Positions 8,042-18,464 of a stretch of 64,000 nucleotides of DNA are shown here, piece by piece (within the stretch, counting starts at the first letter, position 1; every line of letters starts with the position of its first letter). Below the pieces are notes generated by a model that saw nothing but the letters and a program-made list of their open reading frames with translations, did no database searches and had not been told where the DNA came from. The stretch is from Elusimicrobiota bacterium. Lineage in GTDB: Bacteria; Elusimicrobiota; Elusimicrobia; UBA1565; UBA9628. Location of the stretch: positions 1 to 64,000 of the forward strand of contig JACPFR010000021.1 of the NCBI GenBank assembly GCA_016182905.1. The letters are read 5' to 3'. The translations under genes and the position numbers were made by a program.

Positions 8042-9121
8042 CTACGATTGCGCGGGCGTCATGTGGCGCTGCATCAGGCGGCGAAGGTCCTCGGGGTCCA
8101 TCGAGTGCGCCATGGCCTCCTGGAAGGTGATCTTCTGCTTGAAGTAGAGGTCGGCCAGCGACTGGTTCATCGTCTGCATGCCGATCTTGCCGCCGGTCTG
8201 GATCGCGACCTGGATCTGCTCGACCTTCTGCTCGCGGATCAGGTTGCGGATCGCGGAGTTGACGATCAAAGTCTCGCAGGCCAGGACGCGGCCCGTGCCC
8301 GTCGAGTGGCTCAGCAGCTGCTGGCAGAGGACGGCCTGGAGGACGAAGGAGAGCTGGACGCGGACCTGATCGAGCTGGTGCTGGGGGAACACGTCGATGA
8401 TGCGGTTGATCGTCTGGGCGCAGTCCGTCGTGTGGAGCGTGGCCAGCACCATGTGGCCGGTCTCCGCGATGTTGAGCGCGGCCTGGATCGTCTCCAGGTC
8501 GCGCAGCTCGCCGATGAGGATGACGTCCGGGTCCTGGCGCAGGATGTGGCGCAGGGCGGCGCCGAAGGTCACCGTGTCGGAGCCGACCTCGCGCTGGTTG
8601 ATGACGGACTTCTTGTGCGCGTGGACGAACTCGATGGGGTCCTCGATCGTCATGATGTGCGCGGCGCGCGTCTCGTTGATGAAGTCGATCATGCTGGCCA
8701 AGGTCGTGGATTTGCCCGAGCCGGTCTGGCCGGTGACGAGGATGAGCCCCTTCGGGAGCTTCATGATGTCGAGGATGGACTTGGGCACGCCGATCTCCTC
8801 GAAGGTCTTGAAGGAGTTCGGGATCGCGCGGACGGCGGCGCCGACCGAGCCGGTCTGGCGGTACACGTTCATGCGCACGCGGCCGATGCCGCGCAGGTTG
8901 AAGGCGAGGTCGAGCTCGTTGGACGCCTCGAAGCGCTGGCGCTGCTGGTCGTTGAGCAGCGAGTAGATCAAGGTCTGCGCCGTCTCGCTGCTGAGCTTCT
9001 CGAACGGCGTCGGCAGCAGCGAGCCGTCGATGCGCAGGGTCGGCGGGGCCCCCACCGTGAGATGGAGGTCGGACGCGCCGCGCTCGTGCATCAGCAGGAA
9101 CAGCTCTCCCATCGAAACCAT
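8042..9121 (-). CDS. pilT: type IV pilus retraction ATPase PilT
   Basis: A 359-residue hexameric ATPase that retracts pili. Walker A is GQTGSGKST at 131-139, followed by the Asp box (TIEDPIEFVH), Walker B (VILIGELRD), the His box (ATLHT) and the PilT signature AIRNLIRE. The frame is open further upstream, but ATG at 9121 is chosen because AAAGGAG stands 7-8 bases before it and the protein then begins in the normal PilT way (MGELFLLMHERGASDLHL). It lies between pilB and pilC. Confidence 0.96.
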   Translation of the reverse strand: MVSMGELFLLMHERGASDLHLTVGAPPTLRIDGSLLPTPFEKLSSETAQTLIYSLLNDQQRQRFEASNELDLAFNLRGIGRVRMNVYRQTGSVGAAVRAIPNSFKTFEEIGVPKSILDIMKLPKGLILVTGQTGSGKSTTLASMIDFINETRAAHIMTIEDPIEFVHAHKKSVINQREVGSDTVTFGAALRHILRQDPDVILIGELRDLETIQAALNIAETGHMVLATLHTTDCAQTINRIIDVFPQHQLDQVRVQLSFVLQAVLCQQLLSHSTGTGRVLACETLIVNSAIRNLIREQKVEQIQVAIQTGGKIGMQTMNQSLADLYFKQKITFQEAMAHSMDPEDLRRLMQRHMTPAQS

Positions 9122-9138
9122 GCAGGACTCCTTTAAAG

Positions 9139-10920
<1,782 letters not shown>

Positions 10921-11006
10921 TTCCCTATAAGGTTACGGTCCACGGGGTTTTTTGTCAAGGCCGGTCGCTAGAACAGGCATATTAATAAGAAATGAACGAA
11001 TAACGC

Positions 11007-13193
11007 CTATATGCCCGAATCGACGGTGTCCGATCCGAAGGTGCCGTCGTCCTCGGCGGGCGGACGCAGCTCGCCGGAGTCGGGCAGGGGCAGCAGCGGC
11101 ACCTCCTTCGGCTCCTCGATGACCGCGCGGCGCCTGGGGGCGGCCTTCTTCACTGGCTTCTTCTTGGCCTTGGGGGCCTCCGGCGGGGGCCCGCCGGCGA
11201 GCATCTGGCGGGCCTCGATGTTCTTGCCCATGACGATGCCGTTGCCGTCGACCTCGAACAGATACAAGGCGCCCTTGCCCACGGACGAGCCCGGGACCAG
11301 GCGGTACTCGACGAGCACGGTGTTGTCCCCCGTCGTGCTCGCGTTCCACTCCTCGGTCCCGGCCCCGGGGCTGGCGGTGTACGAGTACTGCAGCCAGCGG
11401 CCGACGGTGCCGCGGTCGCCGTCGAGCGGGAAGTCCTTGACCGCCTCTATCGCGGCCAGATGCTCGGCCGACGGGCCGGGCGCCGGCGCCGGAGCGGGCG
11501 CGGGATCCTCGGCGATCTTCGGCTTGACCATCGGAGGAGGTACCACGGCTCCCTCGTCGACGGTGACGCCGATCGGGGCCTTGCCGTCGTCGAGCGTCGT
11601 CATCTGACGGAGGTCGTCCTTCGGCTGGCGCATGAAGATCACGCCCAGGACCACGAGCAAGGTCACGAGCACGCCGCCGGCGATGAGGAAAGGCTTGTTG
11701 CTGCGCCCCGGCTTCTTGATCTCGCCCGTCGGCGGGGCGGGCTCGGGCTTGGCGAAGCGCGCGGCGACGGCGGCGTCGGCCGGGGCGGCGGCGGACGCGG
11801 CGCCCGACCGCGCCATCGTCGCCGGGGGCGGGACCTGCGTGGTCGCGTCGGAGGAGCCGGACAGGTCTCCGCCGGTCAGGTCGGGCACCGGCTGGGAGCG
11901 GCTGAGGGTGTTCGGCGGCGGGGCCACCGGCGTCGGCGTCGCGGGCGCGGGCTGGGAGGGCACCGTGAACGGGCTGATGAGCGAGGAGGGCTCCGGCGTC
12001 GACATCGGGGTCATGACGACCGGAGCCGGCTCCGGCGGGACGATCGGCGCCAGCGTGATCGGGGGCGGCGGCGGGGGAGGCACGACCGGCATCGGCGCCG
12101 GCGTCGGGACGGGCGGGATCTCCGCCGGAGGCGGGGTCTGGGCCGGCGCCGCCTCGACGATGGGCTCCAGCTTGAACTCGGGGACCGGATTCGAGGAGGC
12201 GCCCTGCGCGGCCTCGTCGGCGCCGAGGACCTTGAACGACTTCTTGGTCGGGACGATCTTGAACGCATGCGGCTTGCCGAACGACAGCTTCGCGGGCGCC
12301 GGCGCGGCCTCCGGCGCCGCGGCCGGGGCCGCGATGCTCGGGAGCTCCACGGCGGGAGGTTGATCCGCCTTCGGCGAATCGATAACAGCCGGTGCGGCAG
12401 CGGAAGCGAAAGACGGGATGTCCGGAAGCGCCGGAGCGGGAGGCTCGACCGGCGCGGCCGGGGGCGGCGGGGCCGCGGCGGCGGGCGGGAGCGGCGCGGA
12501 GCCGGCGAAGGACGGGAAGCCGCCGCCGACGGGGGCCTCGGGCCACTCGGACGGGGGCTCCACCGCCGGAGATGCCGGGACGGCGGCGACCGGGGGCGGC
12601 CCGCCCGGGATCGGGGGCGGCGCCGGCGACAGGAAAGTCTTCACGGGCTCGGGCGCGGGAGGAGCCGCCGCGGCCTGCGCCGCGGGCTCGATACCGCGGG
12701 AGCGGAGCTCGAGGTCCTTCGCGGCCAGACGCCGGGACAGATCGGTCTGCGCGGCCTCCAGGTTGGAGACGTGGCGGTACATCGCCTCGAGCTGAGCCGT
12801 CAGCTCCGAGATCTTCTCGCGGGCGCAGCGCGACTCGGCCGCGTCGGCGTCGGCGCTCGGGAACAGGATATCCTTGAAGTCCTTCTTGAACGAGGCGTCC
12901 TGGAACAGGTCCTCGGCGAGGGAGGCGGGGAAGTCGTCGTCGCCGATGAGGCCGGCGGAGTCGATCTGCAGCTGGTCGAGCAAGCCGGAGGTCGAAGGGA
13001 AATCGTCGAGAGGACCCGCGCCGCCGTCGGGCAGCCCCGCCAGCTCGGAGAGCTCCCCCGCCGGGGTCCACGAACCGCCCGCGGGGTCGCCCGCGCAGAC
13101 GAGGGTGCCCGCGTCGAGGCCGGGAAGGCCCGACACGGCCTCCTTGTCGAAAGGGCCGAGGATGCGAGATTCCTTATAAACCCAATACTTCAC
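11007..13193 (-). CDS. GYF_2-domain, Ala/Pro-rich single-pass membrane protein
   Basis: 728 residues, starting at GTG. Residues 1-55 look like a bacterial GYF_2 domain (KYWVYKESRILGPFDKEAV). Residues 60-480 are Ala/Pro-rich and probably disordered, with runs of prolines (PPPPPPPI). One transmembrane helix follows (FLIAGGVLVTLLVVLGVIFM, about 495-518), then a Glu/Asp-rich linker and a C-terminal domain of about 130 residues (GRWLQYSYTASPG, VLVEYRLVPGS). It lies just upstream of pilB on the same strand, so a link to pilus assembly or envelope organisation is possible but unproven. I do not recognise the C-terminal domain. Confidence 0.6.
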   Translation of the reverse strand: MKYWVYKESRILGPFDKEAVSGLPGLDAGTLVCAGDPAGGSWTPAGELSELAGLPDGGAGPLDDFPSTSGLLDQLQIDSAGLIGDDDFPASLAEDLFQDASFKKDFKDILFPSADADAAESRCAREKISELTAQLEAMYRHVSNLEAAQTDLSRRLAAKDLELRSRGIEPAAQAAAAPPAPEPVKTFLSPAPPPIPGGPPPVAAVPASPAVEPPSEWPEAPVGGGFPSFAGSAPLPPAAAAPPPPAAPVEPPAPALPDIPSFASAAAPAVIDSPKADQPPAVELPSIAAPAAAPEAAPAPAKLSFGKPHAFKIVPTKKSFKVLGADEAAQGASSNPVPEFKLEPIVEAAPAQTPPPAEIPPVPTPAPMPVVPPPPPPPITLAPIVPPEPAPVVMTPMSTPEPSSLISPFTVPSQPAPATPTPVAPPPNTLSRSQPVPDLTGGDLSGSSDATTQVPPPATMARSGAASAAAPADAAVAARFAKPEPAPPTGEIKKPGRSNKPFLIAGGVLVTLLVVLGVIFMRQPKDDLRQMTTLDDGKAPIGVTVDEGAVVPPPMVKPKIAEDPAPAPAPAPGPSAEHLAAIEAVKDFPLDGDRGTVGRWLQYSYTASPGAGTEEWNASTTGDNTVLVEYRLVPGSSVGKGALYLFEVDGNGIVMGKNIEARQMLAGGPPPEAPKAKKKPVKKAAPRRRAVIEEPKEVPLLPLPDSGELRPPAEDDGTFGSDTVDSGI

Positions 13194-13255
13194 TCGATGC
13201 TAGGGTAGCTTCCCGGTGTTACATTTTCAAGGCGGCCGCGTCTCCCCCCAAAAGG

Positions 13256-13261
13256 TAAAAT
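13256..13261 (+). promoter_or_regulatory. -10 box TAAAAT before the MBL-rhodanese gene
   Basis: TAAAAT ends 6 bases before the ATG at 13268, with no Shine-Dalgarno sequence between. This fits a leaderless transcript. The GYF-domain gene diverges from the same 74-base gap. Confidence 0.5.
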
Positions 13262-13267
13262 GGGCGC

Positions 13268-14662
13268 ATGATCATCCGACCCTTCTACCTCGCCTGCCTG
13301 GCCCACGGCTCCTACCTGCTCGGAGACGAAAAAACGGGCGTCGCGGTGATCGTCGACCCCCAGCGCGACGTGGACGGCTACGTCGAAGAGGCGGCAAAGC
13401 TCGGCCTGAGCATCAAGCACGTGATGCTCACTCATTTCCACGCGGACTTCGTGGCCGGCCATCTGGAGCTGCGCGACCGCTGCGGCGCCGCGATCCATCT
13501 CGGCGCGCGGGCCAAGGCGGATTACCCGTTCTCCCCGCTCAAGGACGGAGCGCGCCTCGAGTTCGGCGCGCTCGGCATCGGAGTCCTCGAGACCCCGGGC
13601 CACACCCCGGAGGGCGTCTGCCTGACGGTGTACGACCTGGACGCCGACCGGAGCAAGCCCAAGGCCGTGCTCACCGGGGACACCTTGTTCATCGGCGACG
13701 TCGGCCGCCCGGACCTCATGGCGTCGGTCGGCTTCGCGGCCGAGGATCTCGCGGGGATGCTCCACGACTCCCTGAAGACCAAGCTGATGACCTTGCCCGA
13801 CGAGACCTTGGTCTATCCCGCCCACGGGGCCGGGTCGGCGTGCGGCAAGAACATGTCCGACGAGCGCGTCTCCACGATCGGCGAGCAGAAGCTCTACAAC
13901 TACGCCCTCAAGGCCCGCTCTCGCGAGGAGTTCATCCGCCTCGTGACCGAGGGCCAGGCCGAGGCGCCCGCCTACTTCGCGCACGACGCGGACATGAACC
14001 GCCGCGAGCGCGGCACCCTCGACACGGCGCTGGCCTCCCTCCCCGAGCTGTCCCCCGAGCGGGCGGAGACGCTCGTCCGCGAGGGGGCGGTCGTGCTCGA
14101 CACGCGCGATCCCGCCGACTTCGCCGGCGCGCACTGGCGCGGCGCGGTCAACATCGGGCTCGACGGCAAGTTCGCCAACTGGGCGGGCTCGGTGCTCGAC
14201 CCCGAGAAGCCGCTCATCGTCGTCGCCGACGCCGGACGGGAGAAGGAATCCGTCCTGCGGCTGGCCCGCGTGGGAGTCGACCGCGTGGCCGGCGTCCTGA
14301 AAAGCGGCATGGCCTCCCTGGACGGCCGCCCGGACCTCGTGGCGCGGACGCCGCGGACGACCGCCCGGGCCTTGGCCGAACGCCTCTCCGGGAAGAACGC
14401 TCCGTTGGTCGTGGACGTGCGCACCGACGCCGAGCGCGCGGCCGGCTTCGTCGCCGGAAGCCTCCACCTGCCGCTGGCGCAGTGGCCGCGGCGGGCGGCG
14501 GAGGTCCCGAAGGGGCGGCCGGTCGCCGTCTACTGCGCGGGCGGCTACCGCTCCTCGATCGCGGCGAGCCTGCTCCGCGCCGCGGGCCACGCCGACGTCA
14601 CGGACCTCGTCGGCGGCTTCGGGGCCTGGCGAGAGAGATCGCTGCCGACGTCTCTCTCCTGA
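13268..14662 (+). CDS. MBL-fold persulfide dioxygenase-like protein fused to two rhodanese domains
   Basis: 464 residues. The N-terminal metallo-beta-lactamase domain (1-240) carries THFHAD at 55-60, H65, the GHTPEG block, TGDTLFIGDVGRPD and the late YPAHGAGS histidine. This is the ETHE1/CstB-type arrangement that oxidises glutathione or low-molecular-weight persulfide. Two rhodanese domains follow. The first (about 260-360) has no cysteine where the active site should be (VVADAGRE). The second keeps it (VYCAGGYRSS). It probably acts in sulfide or persulfide detoxification in the cytoplasm. It is followed by a strong bidirectional terminator. Confidence 0.88.
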   Translation: MIIRPFYLACLAHGSYLLGDEKTGVAVIVDPQRDVDGYVEEAAKLGLSIKHVMLTHFHADFVAGHLELRDRCGAAIHLGARAKADYPFSPLKDGARLEFGALGIGVLETPGHTPEGVCLTVYDLDADRSKPKAVLTGDTLFIGDVGRPDLMASVGFAAEDLAGMLHDSLKTKLMTLPDETLVYPAHGAGSACGKNMSDERVSTIGEQKLYNYALKARSREEFIRLVTEGQAEAPAYFAHDADMNRRERGTLDTALASLPELSPERAETLVREGAVVLDTRDPADFAGAHWRGAVNIGLDGKFANWAGSVLDPEKPLIVVADAGREKESVLRLARVGVDRVAGVLKSGMASLDGRPDLVARTPRTTARALAERLSGKNAPLVVDVRTDAERAAGFVAGSLHLPLAQWPRRAAEVPKGRPVAVYCAGGYRSSIAASLLRAAGHADVTDLVGGFGAWRERSLPTSLS

Positions 14663-14668
14663 ACGACG

Positions 14669-14700
14669 AAGGGAACTATCCTTGAGGATAGTTCCCTTTC
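14669..14700. terminator. bidirectional terminator hairpin between convergent genes
   Basis: A perfect 13-bp stem (14669-14681 with 14686-14698) with a TTGA loop lies 6 bases after the MBL-rhodanese stop. It has short T runs on both strands. The core ACTATCC-loop-GGATAGT recurs inside dnaX at 53591-53612. Confidence 0.8.
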
Positions 14701-14739
14701 AACCGTCCGCGGGGACGGCTCGATCGACGGACCCTCCGG

Positions 14740-15225
14740 CTATTCTCCGGCGCGTTCCGTTTCGCCGATGACGCTGAAGTCGAGGCCCGGCTCGGCGGCC
14801 TCCGTCACCTTCTGCTCGATCTGGTTCTGATAGGCGATCGAGTAGCGCGCGTAGGGGATCGCCTCGAGGCGGGCGCGGGTGATGGGCTTCTGGGTGGCCT
14901 CGCACAGGCCGTAGGTCCCGTTGTCGATCTTGCGGATGGCGGCCTCGACCATGTCGAGGGTGGTGCGCTCGTTGTCGGAGAGCTCGAACATGAGCTCTTT
15001 TTCAATGGACTGGCTCGCCTGGTCGACGGAATCGCCGTTGTCCACGTCGCTGATACCCTGTTTGCGCACCGTGCGCAGGATGTCGTCGCGCATGGAGACG
15101 AGCTCGGCGCGGATCGACTTGATCTTCGCCGGCGTCAGCCACGCCAGATCTTTGGCGGAAGCTCCGGCGGAAGCCTTGGGCTTCGCCGGCGAGTTCACCG
15201 CCTTCTTCACGAGTTTTTTCGTCAT
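14740..15225 (-). CDS. DksA/TraR-family regulator with a degenerate zinc site
   Basis: 161 residues. The coiled-coil part (about 30-100, including the DSVDQASQSIEKEL block) and the C-terminal globule (GTYGLCEATQKPITRARLEA) place it in the DksA/TraR family, which binds the secondary channel of RNA polymerase. Of the four expected zinc cysteines only C108 remains; the others are T111, S129 and Y132. Cysteine-poor DksA variants are known in other bacteria. The basic, low-complexity N-terminus is an addition. A good Shine-Dalgarno sequence (GGAGG) precedes the ATG. The target promoters cannot be read from sequence. Confidence 0.8.
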   Translation of the reverse strand: MTKKLVKKAVNSPAKPKASAGASAKDLAWLTPAKIKSIRAELVSMRDDILRTVRKQGISDVDNGDSVDQASQSIEKELMFELSDNERTTLDMVEAAIRKIDNGTYGLCEATQKPITRARLEAIPYARYSIAYQNQIEQKVTEAAEPGLDFSVIGETERAGE

Positions 15226-15336
15226 AACGCCTCCGGAAAATCGGAAAGGGATAGTATATGAGAATGCCCGCGCGACGCAAGACCCAGGCCCGCCGGGCGC
15301 GACGCCGGGGTCCTCGCCCTGCCTGCAACAGAACGG

Positions 15337-16812
15337 CTATGCGCCGGGAACGGTCTCGGCAAGGCGAGAGGCGGCGTCCTTGAGGCGGGAGACGACCATG
15401 TCCTTGCCCATGATCTCGAGCATCAGGAACAAGGTCGGCCCCTCGGTCCGTCCGCTGACGGCCACCCGGATCGGATGGAAGACCTGGCCGTTCTTGAGGC
15501 CCTTGTCCGCGACGAACCGGCGGATGCGGGCCTCGAGGGCCTTGTCCTCGAAGGGCGCGAAGCCGGAGAGGACCTCGGCCATGTCCAGCAGCACCTGCTT
15601 GGCGCCGGGAGCCTTGAGGACCTTGTCGAAGGCCTTCGGGTCGAAAACGACGGGCTTGTAGAAGAACTCGATCAAGCCGGGTATCTCGGAGAGCAGCTTG
15701 AACTTCTCGTGCTCGAGCGCGACGACCTTCTCGAGCGCCGGCCCGGGCAGGCCGATCAGGCCCGCCTTCTCCAAAAAGGGCTTCGCCAGCTTCACGAGCT
15801 CGGCGACCGGAGTCTGCCGGATATACTCGCCGTTCATCCAGTTCAGCTTGACCGTGTCGAACGTCGCCGGGCTCTTCTGGCAGCCCGCGAGGTCGAACTT
15901 GGCGATCAGGTCCTCGTCGGTGAACAGCTGCTGGGACTCCGAGGTGGACCAGCCGAGCAGCGCGAGGTAGTTGCGCATCGTGTGCGGCAGGTAGCCCTGG
16001 TCGCGGTACTCGAGCACCGAGGTCGCCCCGTGGCGCTTGGAGAGCTTCGAGCCGTCGGGGCCGAGGATCATGGACAAGTGCGCGAACAGCGGCGGCGTCC
16101 AGCCCAGCGCGTAGTAGATCTGGATCTGGGACGGGGTGTTCGACAGGTGCTCGTCGCCGCGGATGACGTGGGTCATCTCCATCAGGTGGTCGTCGATGAC
16201 GCAGCAGAAGTTGTAGGTCGGGCCGTCGGTCGTCTTCCAGATGACGAGGTCCTGCTGCAGATTGTTCTCGAAGGAGACCTTGCCGCGGATCTGGTCGTCG
16301 ACGGCGGTCGCGCCGTCGGCCGGCATCTTGAAGCGGATGGAGAACTTCTTGCCGGCGGCCTCGCGCTCCCTGCGCTGCGCGTCGCTGAGCGCGCGGCACA
16401 CCCCGGGATAGCGCGGCGGGCGCTTCTCGAGCTGGGCCACGCGCCGGTACTCGTCGAGCTCCTCCTTCGTGCAGTAGCAGCGGTAGGCCTTGCCCTCGGA
16501 GACGAGCTGGTCGAGGTACTTGCGGTAGATGTGGACGCGCTGCATCTGGAAGTAGGGGGAGTACGGCCCCTTGTCGGTCTTGCCGTCGAGGGGACCCTCG
16601 TCCCAGTCGAGGCCGAGCCACTTCACCGAGTCCAGGATCGCGGTCACCGAGTCGTCGGTCGAGCGGACCTCATCGGTATCTTCTATCCGCAGGATGAAGT
16701 CGCCCTTGTGGCGGCGCGCGAAGAGCCAGTTGTACAGCGTCGTGCGCGCGCCTCCGATGTGCAGGAAGCCGGTCGGGGAAGGGGCGAAGCGAGTGCGGAT
16801 CTTTTGGCTCAT
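15337..16812 (-). CDS. gltX: glutamate--tRNA ligase
   Basis: 491 residues, class I synthetase. It has the HIGH-type motif PTGFLHIGGAR (HIGG at 18-21), the family block DFILRIEDTD, and the KMSKS-type motif GSKLSKRHGA. The frame is open well upstream, but ATG at 16812 gives the standard N-terminus (MSQKIRTRFAPSPTG) and overlaps the recN stop as ATGA. It may charge tRNA-Glu only or also tRNA-Gln; the sequence alone does not decide. It is the last gene of nadK-recN-gltX. Confidence 0.95.
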   Translation of the reverse strand: MSQKIRTRFAPSPTGFLHIGGARTTLYNWLFARRHKGDFILRIEDTDEVRSTDDSVTAILDSVKWLGLDWDEGPLDGKTDKGPYSPYFQMQRVHIYRKYLDQLVSEGKAYRCYCTKEELDEYRRVAQLEKRPPRYPGVCRALSDAQRREREAAGKKFSIRFKMPADGATAVDDQIRGKVSFENNLQQDLVIWKTTDGPTYNFCCVIDDHLMEMTHVIRGDEHLSNTPSQIQIYYALGWTPPLFAHLSMILGPDGSKLSKRHGATSVLEYRDQGYLPHTMRNYLALLGWSTSESQQLFTDEDLIAKFDLAGCQKSPATFDTVKLNWMNGEYIRQTPVAELVKLAKPFLEKAGLIGLPGPALEKVVALEHEKFKLLSEIPGLIEFFYKPVVFDPKAFDKVLKAPGAKQVLLDMAEVLSGFAPFEDKALEARIRRFVADKGLKNGQVFHPIRVAVSGRTEGPTLFLMLEIMGKDMVVSRLKDAASRLAETVPGA

Positions 16813-18464
16813 GAGATTGAACTCTCCAGTAATTCCTGCGCGTGCTTGCGGGACGCGCCCGTCGGCTTGCCGCCGAGCATCGTCGCGACCGCCTCGAGAC
16901 GGCCGGCCCCGTCGAGACGGTCGACGCGCAGGCGCGTGCGGCCCGCGGCGACGTCCTTGGCGGCGTGAAAGTGGTTCTGCGCGAAGCAGGCCACCTGGGG
17001 AAGGTGCGTGATGCACAGCACCTGGCGGCCCTTCGCCAGCGCGGACAGGCGCTCGCCCACGGCGTGCGCGACCTCGCCGCCGATGCCGGCGTCCACCTCG
17101 TCGAAGACGAGCAGCGCCGTCCGGTCGGCCTTCGCGAAGACGGTCTTCAAAGCCAGCATGACGCGGGAGAGCTCGCCGCCGGAGGCGGCGCTCTTCACCG
17201 GGCGGGGCGGCTCGCCGGGGTTTGGGGCAAGGAGGAATTCCACCGCGTCGGCCCCCGTCTTGCCCCAGCTCCCCTCCTCCATCTCGACGGCGCAGGAGAA
17301 GCGGGCGTGCGGCAGGCCCAGGACCTTGAGCTCCTTGAGCGCGGCCGCGTCGAGCTTCTTGGCGGCCTTCACGCGCTTATCATGAGCCTGGTCGGACAGG
17401 CGCATGAGCTCACCCTCGGCCTTGGCGAGCTCCTTGCGCGTCTTCTCGAGATGCGCGTCGGCGTTCTCCAGGCCGTCGAGCTCCGCGGCCAGGCGCTCGC
17501 GCGCGGCGAGCACCTCGGCCAAGGTGACGCCGTGCTTGCGCTTCAGGCGCGCCAGGGCGTCCTGGCGCGAGAGCAAAGCGTCGAGGGCGGCGGGATCGGC
17601 CGAGACCGAGTCGCGGTAGGCGCTGAGCTCGCGCGCGACCGAGCCGGCGGTGACGTGCGCGCTCTCGAGCTCGGTGTGGAGGCTGCCGGCGGCCGCGTCG
17701 AGCTTGGCGAGCTCGGAAACGGCGCGAGACGCTTTCAGCAGGCGCGCGACGGCGGCGTTCTCCTCGGCGTACAGCAGGCCGTAGGCGGCATCGGCGAGGC
17801 CGCGCAGGCGCTCGGCGTTCTTCAGGCGCGGGAGCCGCTCCTCCAATTCCTCGTCCTCGCCGTTGCGGATATTGGCCTCGTCGATCTCCTCGAGCTGAAA
17901 GCGCAGCAGGTCGGCGCGGCGCTCGCGCTCCGCCTCGGACAAGGAGGACGCCTCGAGGCGGGCCTTGAGCGCGGTCCAGGCGGCGTACGCCCCCGCCAGA
18001 GCCTCGCGCTCGGCGTCGAGGCCGCCGAAGCGGTCGAGCAGCTCGAGCTGGGAGGAGGCCTGCAGCAAGGTGCGGCTCTCGTGCTGGCCGTGGAAGTCGG
18101 CGAAATGGTCCCCGACGCGGCCCAGCGCGGCCACCGGGGCGGGGCGGCCCGCGATCATCGCGCGCGTGCGGCCGGTGGCGTCGAGCTCGCGGCGCAGCTC
18201 GACGGTCTTGCCCGTCAAACCGAGCTCGCGGCGCAGGTCGGCCGGGACGTCGGCGAGATCGACCAGGCCCTCGACCTCCAGGCGCTCGGCGCCCGCGCGC
18301 AGCCAGGACGAGGAGCCGCGCGAGCCGAGGAGGAAACCCAGGGCCTCGAGGAGGATGGACTTGCCCGCGCCGGTCTCGCCGGTGAGCGCGGTGAAGCCGG
18401 CGCCGAGCTCGAGCTCGACCTTCTCGGCCACCGCGAAGTTGAAGACCTTCAGCTTCCTCAGCAC
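16809..18464 (-). CDS. recN: DNA repair protein RecN
   Basis: A 551-residue SMC-like ATPase for double-strand-break repair. Walker A GETGAGKS at 29-36 is followed by the Q-loop block FHGQHES, long coiled-coil arms (about 150-350), the ABC signature SGGELSRVMLALK, Walker B ALLVFDEVDAGIGG and the terminal ITHLPQVA. It starts at GTG one base after the nadK stop and overlaps gltX by 4 bases, so translation is probably coupled along the operon. Confidence 0.95.
   Translation of the reverse strand: MLRKLKVFNFAVAEKVELELGAGFTALTGETGAGKSILLEALGFLLGSRGSSSWLRAGAERLEVEGLVDLADVPADLRRELGLTGKTVELRRELDATGRTRAMIAGRPAPVAALGRVGDHFADFHGQHESRTLLQASSQLELLDRFGGLDAEREALAGAYAAWTALKARLEASSLSEAERERRADLLRFQLEEIDEANIRNGEDEELEERLPRLKNAERLRGLADAAYGLLYAEENAAVARLLKASRAVSELAKLDAAAGSLHTELESAHVTAGSVARELSAYRDSVSADPAALDALLSRQDALARLKRKHGVTLAEVLAARERLAAELDGLENADAHLEKTRKELAKAEGELMRLSDQAHDKRVKAAKKLDAAALKELKVLGLPHARFSCAVEMEEGSWGKTGADAVEFLLAPNPGEPPRPVKSAASGGELSRVMLALKTVFAKADRTALLVFDEVDAGIGGEVAHAVGERLSALAKGRQVLCITHLPQVACFAQNHFHAAKDVAAGRTRLRVDRLDGAGRLEAVATMLGGKPTGASRKHAQELLESSIS

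Noticed and set aside
12051-12130. GC-rich low-complexity DNA that could be read as a tandem repeat
   Set aside because: It is the coding of the Pro/Ala-rich linker of the GYF-domain protein, with no regular period.
10933-13071. A 712-codon frame overlapping the GYF-domain gene
   Set aside because: It is a same-strand, different-frame shadow with extreme Arg/Gly/Pro composition. The alternative frame has a GYF-like domain and a membrane helix.
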